Shown piece by piece: positions 5,694 through 9,579 of a DNA stretch of 9,579 bases. Made by a program: the position numbers and the translations under genes. Origin of the DNA: JBEIFW01 sp040382215. GTDB taxonomy: Bacteria; Actinomycetota; Acidimicrobiia; Acidimicrobiales; Ilumatobacteraceae. Within the stretch, counting starts at the first letter, position 1. Every line of letters begins with the position of its first letter. The stretch lies in NCBI GenBank assembly GCA_040382215.1, contig JBEIFW010000141.1, positions 1-9,579 of the forward strand, given 5' to 3'. Under the pieces are notes generated by a model. The model saw only the letters and a list, made by a program, of their open reading frames with translations, had not been told where the DNA came from and made no database searches.

Positions 5694-6641
5694 GTGGACC
5701 GCCCCGGTGAGATCCGAGTCGGGATGTTCCTGCCCCGAGATCTGAGCGGTGCGGGCCGCGGGGCATGGCGGAGCGCGTTGGCCGCGATGGCAGACGCCGG
5801 ACTCGACCACGTCGGCTCCGCCGACCACGTCAGCTTCCACACGGGCTGGGGTATCGACGGCATCGTGCACGCGACCGCGCTCGCCTCGATGGAACCCCGA
5901 CTCGATGCCGCGATCGGCGTCTATCTGCTGCCCCTGCGCCATCCCGTCCCCGTCGCCCGAGCGCTCGTGACCATGGCCGAAGCACTTGCGCCCCGGGCCG
6001 TCGAGTTCGGCGTCGGCGTGGGCGGCGAAGACCGCCACGAGGTGGAGATCACCGGCATCGACCCGTCCACCCGGGGTCGGCGCTGCGACGAGAGCCTGGC
6101 CATCGTGCGGCTTGCGCTGAGCGGCGAGCGGTTCGACTTCGCCGGCGAGTTCTACGACCTCCGTGACGTGCGCATCGCTCCCGCACCGCCGGTCCCGGTG
6201 CGCGTCGTGGTCGGCGGACGGGCACCGGCGGCGCTGCGCCGGGCCGGCCGCCATGGTGACGGATGGCTCGGCGTGTGGTCGACGCCCGAACGGTTCGCCG
6301 AACGGGTCGCCACCGTCGAGCAGGCGGCCGCCGACGCCGGACGGGCGACGCCGGTGGGTGGGTGGCACCACGGGCTCCAGGTATGGGTGGGCATCGGGTC
6401 CGGCGGCAGAGAACCCCTGGCCAGGGCCATCGAGGGCATGTACCGCCTGCCGTTCGAACGCTTCGAGCGCTTCAGCCCGTGGGGCACCCCGGCGCGCATC
6501 GCCGAGGCGCTGTGGCCATATGTCGAAGCGGGCTGTCGGAGCTTCAGCGTGTCGGCCCAGGCCGACCGGTGGACCGAGGCGATCGACGGTCTCGGCGAGG
6601 TGCGGCGGCTGCTTCGACGCGAAGCAGGTACGGCCCCGTAG
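5694..6641 (+). CDS. LLM-class (luciferase-like) flavin-dependent oxidoreductase
   Basis: A 315-residue soluble protein of the bacterial luciferase-like monooxygenase superfamily, TIM-barrel enzymes using FMN or, commonly in actinobacteria, coenzyme F420. Marks: GMFLPRD (10-16), AMADAGLDHVGSADHV (31-46), the central VEFGVGVGG (103-111), RLALSGERFDFAGEFY (139-154), and VVVGGRAPAALRRAGRHGDGW (171-191), the usual phosphate-binding and closing segment. The region after about 225 is less typical. Cofactor and substrate cannot be decided from sequence; F420 is a guess from the likely lineage. The GTG at 5694 is preferred because it gives a complete first beta strand and follows a TAGCGT box by 7 nt. 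The gene ends in TAG at 6639-6641, which also forms the first three bases of the candidate menG -10 box. It may act in or near menaquinone metabolism, but only position says so. Confidence 0.88.
   Translation: MDRPGEIRVGMFLPRDLSGAGRGAWRSALAAMADAGLDHVGSADHVSFHTGWGIDGIVHATALASMEPRLDAAIGVYLLPLRHPVPVARALVTMAEALAPRAVEFGVGVGGEDRHEVEITGIDPSTRGRRCDESLAIVRLALSGERFDFAGEFYDLRDVRIAPAPPVPVRVVVGGRAPAALRRAGRHGDGWLGVWSTPERFAERVATVEQAAADAGRATPVGGWHHGLQVWVGIGSGGREPLARAIEGMYRLPFERFERFSPWGTPARIAEALWPYVEAGCRSFSVSAQADRWTEAIDGLGEVRRLLRREAGTAP
6609..6627. promoter_or_regulatory. 8-bp inverted repeat just upstream of the menG promoter
   Basis: Perfect arms CTGCTTCG and CGAAGCAG flank an ACG centre. It lies in the last codons of the oxidoreductase gene, 11 bp upstream of the candidate menG -10 box, spanning the usual -35 position. 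It could be a regulator site for menG or an RNA hairpin at the end of the upstream gene. As a terminator it would sit 11 nt before the stop codon, which makes an operator the somewhat better reading. Confidence 0.35.
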
Positions 6642-6644
6642 CGT
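6639..6644 (+). promoter_or_regulatory. Candidate -10 box (TAGCGT) of menG, overlapping the upstream stop codon
   Basis: TAGCGT begins with the TAG stop of the oxidoreductase gene and ends 8 nt before the menG GTG. This spacing fits a leaderless or nearly leaderless transcript, and no Shine-Dalgarno precedes menG. Confidence 0.45.
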
Positions 6645-6652
6645 CGGTTCCC

Positions 6653-7330
6653 GTGCTTCCCCAAGGCGAGGAGAAGGTCCGGGCCGTCCGGACGATGTTC
6701 GACACGATCGCACCCCGCTACGACGTGGTGAACCGGCTCATGACCTTCCGCCTCGACGTGCGCTGGCGGCGGATGACGGTCGAGGCACTCGGGTTGCCGG
6801 CCGGTTCGGTGGTGGCCGATCTCGCCTCGGGCACCGGCGACCTGTGTGTCGACCTCGCCTCGGCCGGCCATCGACCGCTGTCGTTCGACCTGTCGATCGG
6901 GATGCTGCGCGCCGACCGGTCGGGCGCCCCTCGCGCCCAGGCCGACGTCCTGCGGCTCCCGGTGCGCAACGGCGCCGTCGACGGGGTCACCTGTGGGTTC
7001 GCGCTGCGGAACTTCGTGGAGCTCGGCCCGTTCTTCGACGAGCTCGGACGGATCGTCCGCTCAGGCGGACGGATTGCGTTGCTCGACGTGGCCACACCAC
7101 CCAACCCGGTGGTGCGCACGGGTCACGCCGTCTACTTCGGCAAGGTGGTGCCGGTGATCGGTGGGCTGCTGTCCGATCGGGCCGCCTACCGCTACCTTCC
7201 GAAGTCCGTCGCCTACCTCCCAGAACCGGCCGCGATGCTGCGGCGCCTCGAGGCAGCCGGGTTCGAGCTCGTCGAGCGGCGGCTGCTGTCCGGCGGCATC
7301 ACCCAGCTCGTCACCGCAACCCGCCGTTAG
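6653..7330 (+). CDS. menG: Demethylmenaquinone methyltransferase (MenG/UbiE family)
   Basis: A 225-residue SAM-dependent methyltransferase that C-methylates demethylmenaquinone to menaquinone, the final step of the classical pathway, at the cytoplasmic face of the membrane. It has nearly the family's usual length. Marks: MFDTIAPRYDVVNRLM (15-30), which is diagnostic of UbiE/MenG; SAM-binding motif I DLASGTGD (56-63); SFDLSIGML (77-85); ADVLRLP (97-103); CGFALRN (114-120); SGGRIALLDV (137-146); and the C-terminal LLSGGITQLVTATRR. The GTG at 6653 is used since it supplies the conserved N-terminal helix and follows a TAGCGT box by 8 nt; an internal ATG (Met15) would cut the family signature. menF starts 2 nt after its stop, so the pair is probably co-transcribed and translationally coupled. 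Methylation of ubiquinone precursors (UbiE) is an alternative activity but unlikely in an actinobacterium. Confidence 0.93.
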   Translation: MLPQGEEKVRAVRTMFDTIAPRYDVVNRLMTFRLDVRWRRMTVEALGLPAGSVVADLASGTGDLCVDLASAGHRPLSFDLSIGMLRADRSGAPRAQADVLRLPVRNGAVDGVTCGFALRNFVELGPFFDELGRIVRSGGRIALLDVATPPNPVVRTGHAVYFGKVVPVIGGLLSDRAAYRYLPKSVAYLPEPAAMLRRLEAAGFELVERRLLSGGITQLVTATRR

Positions 7331-7332
7331 TC

Positions 7333-8511
7333 GTGCGCGCCGTCACCGTCCCGGGTCGCAACGACGTCGACCTCGACGCCATCGGGGCAGCATCGGGCGG
7401 GTGGCTGTTCGTGCGCGACGGCGTCGGACTCGCCGGCCTCGGCGTCGCCGCCCGCGTTTCTCGCACCGCGGTCGCCCGCACCCTCGCATCGATCGAGCAC
7501 GACGACGGGGTCGGCGTCCCCGGGTGCGGACCGATCGCGCTGGGCGCGCTCCCGTTCCGGCCCGGCGACGGCGGTGAACTCGTCGTGCCCCGGGTGGTGT
7601 GGGGCCGGACCGCGGACGGTACGAACTGGGTGACGACGATCGACGGCGCCGATGCGACGGTACCTGCCCCCCGCCCGCCGACGGTACGAGCCGGCACGTA
7701 CCGCGTCGGACCGACGGACGACCCCGAGCGGTACCGGACCGCGGTCCTGGCCGCCCGCGACGCAGTGCGGGCGGGCCAGTTGCTCAAGGCGGTGATCGCC
7801 CGGCGGGTCGAGGTGGAAGCGGACGCACCCATCGATCTGGCTGCGGTGTTGGCGCGCCTGCGCGCCTCGTTCGGTTCGTCGTACCGCTACCGCATCGGCG
7901 ATCTCGTCGGTGCCAGCCCGGAACTGCTGGTCGAGCGTCGCGGCCGGACGGTGCGCTCGCACCCGCTCGCAGGCACGGCCCCGCGCACCGGTGACCCGGC
8001 GACCGACGCCCGGCTTGCCGCCGGCCTGATCGCGTCGACGAAGGACCAGGTCGAGCACCGGGTGGTGATCGACGTCGTCAACGACACGCTGCTGCCATGG
8101 TGCAGCTACCTCGACTGGGAGGCCGAACCGTCGATCGTCACGGTGGCGAACGTCCAGCATCTGGGCACCGCCGTCGAGGGGATGTTGTCCCTGCCCGCCC
8201 CGTCGGTGCTCGACCTCGTCGCTGCGCTCTCGCCCACCCCGGCGCTCGGTGGGCACCCGCGCGTCGAGGCGCTCGCTCTGATCGAGGCCCAGGAGGGGTT
8301 CGATCGGGGCCGGTACGGCGGTGCGGTCGGATGGGTCGACGCCTCCGGTAACGGCACGTGGGCGGTCACGATCCGGTGCGCCGAGATCGACGGCAGCCGG
8401 GCCCGGCTGTATGCCGGTGGTGGCATCGTCGCCGGAAGCGACCCCGACGCCGAGCTGGCCGAGACCCAGGCCAAGCTCCAGGCGATGCTGTCGGCCATCG
8501 TGCGACCGTGA
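7333..8511 (+). CDS. menF: Isochorismate synthase (MenF/EntC family)
   Basis: A 392-residue chorismate-utilising enzyme that converts chorismate to isochorismate, the entry step of menaquinone synthesis. Marks: LLKAVIARR (150-158) with Lys152 at the position of the water-activating lysine of EntC/MenF, which anthranilate synthase lacks; GASPELL (193-199); SHPLAGTAPR (209-218), with Ala where aminodeoxychorismate synthase has the PIKGT lysine; STKDQVEHRVVID (235-247); ALGGHPR; EAQEGFDRGRYGGAVGW (318-334), with Glu residues placed to bind Mg; and AGGGIVAGSDPDAEL (361-375). These residues separate it from TrpE and PabB. The GTG at 7333 lies 2 nt after the menG stop with no Shine-Dalgarno, so translation probably depends on reinitiation after menG. 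Role in menaquinone rather than siderophore synthesis is inferred from menG next door and menD nearby. No salicylate or enterobactin-type genes are seen. Confidence 0.92.
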   Translation: MRAVTVPGRNDVDLDAIGAASGGWLFVRDGVGLAGLGVAARVSRTAVARTLASIEHDDGVGVPGCGPIALGALPFRPGDGGELVVPRVVWGRTADGTNWVTTIDGADATVPAPRPPTVRAGTYRVGPTDDPERYRTAVLAARDAVRAGQLLKAVIARRVEVEADAPIDLAAVLARLRASFGSSYRYRIGDLVGASPELLVERRGRTVRSHPLAGTAPRTGDPATDARLAAGLIASTKDQVEHRVVIDVVNDTLLPWCSYLDWEAEPSIVTVANVQHLGTAVEGMLSLPAPSVLDLVAALSPTPALGGHPRVEALALIEAQEGFDRGRYGGAVGWVDASGNGTWAVTIRCAEIDGSRARLYAGGGIVAGSDPDAELAETQAKLQAMLSAIVRP

Positions 8512-8518
8512 GCCTGAT

Positions 8519-8533
8519 CGGCGCCGGCCGCCG
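8519..8533 (+). terminator. Short GC stem-loop between menF and the FrnE-like gene
   Basis: CGGCG and CGCCG pair around a 5-nt loop, beginning 8 nt after the menF stop and ending 8 nt before the next candidate -10 box. There is no U-tract. A 5-bp all-GC stem is weak evidence in DNA of this composition. Confidence 0.25.
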
Positions 8534-8540
8534 TGCACCG

Positions 8541-8546
8541 TAGAGT
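8541..8546 (+). promoter_or_regulatory. Candidate -10 box (TAGAGT) of the FrnE-like gene
   Basis: TAGAGT ends exactly 6 nt before the GTG at 8553, the classic spacing for a transcript beginning at the start codon. No Shine-Dalgarno is present. It suggests the thiol oxidoreductase can be expressed separately from menGF. Confidence 0.5.
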
Positions 8547-8552
8547 TCGCGT

Positions 8553-9245
8553 GTGCTCGTCGAGATCTACAGCGACGTCGTGTGCCCGTGGTGCTACATC
8601 GGTAAGCGACGGTGGGAAAAGGCGCTGGCCGAATTCGAGGCGCGCGACGACGTCACCGTCGTGTGGCGCCCGTACCAGCTCGATCCGACCGCGCCCGCCG
8701 AACCGCAGCCCGTGCTGGACGCCTACGCCCGCAAGTTCGGCGGCCCGGGCCAGGCGGTGAAGATCGTCCGCCACGTCAGCGAGGTGGCGGCCGGCGAGGG
8801 CCTGACGTTCCGCATGGAGGACGGTCAGCGCGCCAACACCTTCGACGCCCACCGCCTGCTGTGGTGGACTGCGGGCACCGAGCGCCAGGACGAACTGAAG
8901 GAGCGGCTGCTGGCGGCGTACTTCACCGAAGGCGCTTTCATCGGCGACCGCGCCGAACTGGTGCGCCTCGCGGCCGAGGCCGGCCTCGACGCCACGGCCA
9001 CCGCCGCCTTCTTGGCCTCGACCGAGGGCGTGACCGAGGTGCGCGACGAACTCGCCGACGCCCAGGAACTCGGGATCACCGCCGTGCCGACCTTCGTGTT
9101 CGAGGGCCGTTTCGCCCTCCCCGGCGCCCAGGACCCCGAGACGATGCTCGCCGTGCTGCGTCGGGTGCAGGAGCGCTTCGTCACCCCCGCCGGCACCGCC
9201 GACGACGCCGGCGGGGCCTGCGACGACGGCTCCTGCTCGGTCTGA
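8553..9245 (+). CDS. FrnE-like DsbA-family thiol oxidoreductase
   Basis: A 230-residue protein of the DsbA/FrnE (2-hydroxychromene-2-carboxylate isomerase/DsbA-like thioredoxin) family. The N terminus VEIYSDVVCPWCYIGKRRW contains the redox CPWC motif at Cys11 and Cys14. RPYQLDP (39-45), ANTFDAHRLLWW (94-105) and the cis-proline loop AVPTF (177-181, Pro179) are all FrnE marks. The last residues add Cys223 and Cys228 as a CX4C pair, the same arrangement reported for Deinococcus radiodurans FrnE as a second redox site. No signal peptide is seen, so it should act in the cytosol, unlike classical DsbA. The GTG at 8553 is supported by the -10 box 6 nt upstream, and earlier starts would add nothing recognisable. 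It follows menF by 41 bp and converges with menD. Its substrate is unknown, and a direct link to menaquinone is only positional. Confidence 0.92.
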   Translation: MLVEIYSDVVCPWCYIGKRRWEKALAEFEARDDVTVVWRPYQLDPTAPAEPQPVLDAYARKFGGPGQAVKIVRHVSEVAAGEGLTFRMEDGQRANTFDAHRLLWWTAGTERQDELKERLLAAYFTEGAFIGDRAELVRLAAEAGLDATATAAFLASTEGVTEVRDELADAQELGITAVPTFVFEGRFALPGAQDPETMLAVLRRVQERFVTPAGTADDAGGACDDGSCSV

Positions 9246-9279
9246 TCCGGCCGAAGCCCCTGCGCCCGTCGAGACTCGT

Positions 9280-9300
9280 TCAGCGCCGATCGAGCGCTGA
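9280..9300. terminator. 7-bp stem-loop at the convergent ends of the FrnE-like gene and menD
   Basis: TCAGCGC and GCGCTGA are perfect 7-bp arms around a 7-nt loop. The left arm contains the menD stop codon (9282-9280), and the element lies 34 nt after the stop of the opposing gene. Being symmetrical it could serve both transcripts. It lacks U-tracts on either strand. The 33-bp remainder of the gap (9246-9278) shows nothing else. Confidence 0.4.
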
Positions 9301-9579
9301 CACGATCGCGTCGTTCAGCGCGGCGTGGACGGCGACGTTGGCCCCGCGGTCGGTCCGCACGTGCAGCAGGCGGACACCCCGATCCCCGGCGCGGCGCAGG
9401 TGGTCGTCGAATTCGACCACCGAGCCGACCGGCAGGGCCTCGATCCCGTGCACGGTCGCGAGCGCAACGGCGTCGATGCCGTGCGGCGTGCCGTAGAGCT
9501 GCTCGAACCGCTCGGTCGGAAGTGCACCGTGCTGGGGCAGGAAGTGGAAGATCCCCCCGCCGTCGTTGTCGACGACGAC
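9280..9579 (-). CDS. menD: MenD C-terminal part (SEPHCHC synthase), gene runs off window
   Basis: The last 99 codons are visible, open from the window edge to TGA at 9282-9280. MenD is the ThDP-dependent synthase that joins isochorismate and 2-oxoglutarate to give SEPHCHC, the first committed menaquinone step and the user of the MenF product. The visible part begins VVVDNDGGGIFHFLPQ: NDGGGIF corresponds to the end of the ThDP/Mg-binding motif and is typical of MenD, with the LPQ that follows. FEQLYGTPHGID comes next, and the tail matches a small C-terminal alpha/beta segment (LLHVRTDR, then NDAIVSAL). Other ThDP enzymes share the fold, but the GGIFxFLPQ string and the neighbouring menG-menF support MenD. 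The N-terminal and central domains lie outside the window, so integrity of the gene cannot be judged. Confidence 0.9.
   Translation of the reverse strand, partial: VVVDNDGGGIFHFLPQHGALPTERFEQLYGTPHGIDAVALATVHGIEALPVGSVVEFDDHLRRAGDRGVRLLHVRTDRGANVAVHAALNDAIVSALDRR

Noticed and set aside
5049..6713. A 554-codon minus-strand frame containing a poly-His run, which might suggest a metal-binding protein
   Set aside because: The His run is the Thr-rich linker of the DUF3048 lipoprotein read in another frame. The rest is antisense to the flavin oxidoreductase and out of frame with DUF3048, both of which are convincing genes.
6163..7332. N-terminal extension of menF across menG and into the flavin oxidoreductase gene
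   Set aside because: It is merely an open alternative frame; the isochorismate synthase similarity starts after 7333 and menG occupies the region in its proper frame.
9276..9321. An 11-bp direct repeat TCGTTCAGCGC (9276-9286 and 9311-9321) as a possible attachment or regulatory site
   Set aside because: The second copy is inside menD coding sequence and no mobile gene or boundary is present; chance recurrence is the simpler view.

Overview
This is a high-GC bacterial window whose style points to an actinobacterium. The class Acidimicrobiia is my best guess, from overall impression rather than a phylogenetic test. The signs are strong G/C preference at third codon positions, frequent GTG starts, actinobacterial-type Thr-rich linkers after lipoboxes, and several genes whose start codon sits only 6-9 nt after a TANNNT -10 box, as in leaderless actinobacterial mRNAs. 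The window is almost fully coding. It holds nine genes, two of them cut by the window edges, and no intergenic gap exceeds about 120 bp. I see no tRNA, rRNA, CRISPR array, insertion sequence or phage gene.

Left part (1-5623, all on the minus strand, so it reads right to left). A DUF3048/YerB-type lipoprotein (5623-4505) is followed, after a stem-loop and a candidate new promoter, by a three-gene unit: an Amidohydro_3/D-aminoacylase-like amidohydrolase (4454-2724), then two consecutive class III (CaiB/BaiF) CoA-transferases (2727-1441 and 1444-281). Both junctions are GTGA overlaps, so the three proteins are probably made together. Downstream lies the 5' end of a separate lipoprotein gene (160-1) with VVPTTT repeats.

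Right part (5694-9579). A luciferase-like (LLM class) flavin oxidoreductase runs divergently from the DUF3048 gene. It is followed by menG (demethylmenaquinone methyltransferase), menF (isochorismate synthase, 2 nt after menG) and a FrnE-like DsbA-family thiol oxidoreductase. The C-terminal 99 residues of menD converge from the opposite strand. MenF makes isochorismate, MenD uses it in the next step, and MenG performs the last methylation, so this is part of a menaquinone locus.

The most interesting points are four. (i) The amidohydrolase + CaiB + CaiB operon looks like a dedicated, uncharacterised acyl/amide catabolic module. (ii) The amidohydrolase appears to lack the mid-barrel histidine motifs of true D-aminoacylases. 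(iii) Near-leaderless TAGNGT-type promoters recur. (iv) GC-rich inverted repeats lie on or beside most gene 3' ends. An uncharacterised flavin oxidoreductase and a thiol oxidoreductase in the menaquinone locus also deserve attention.
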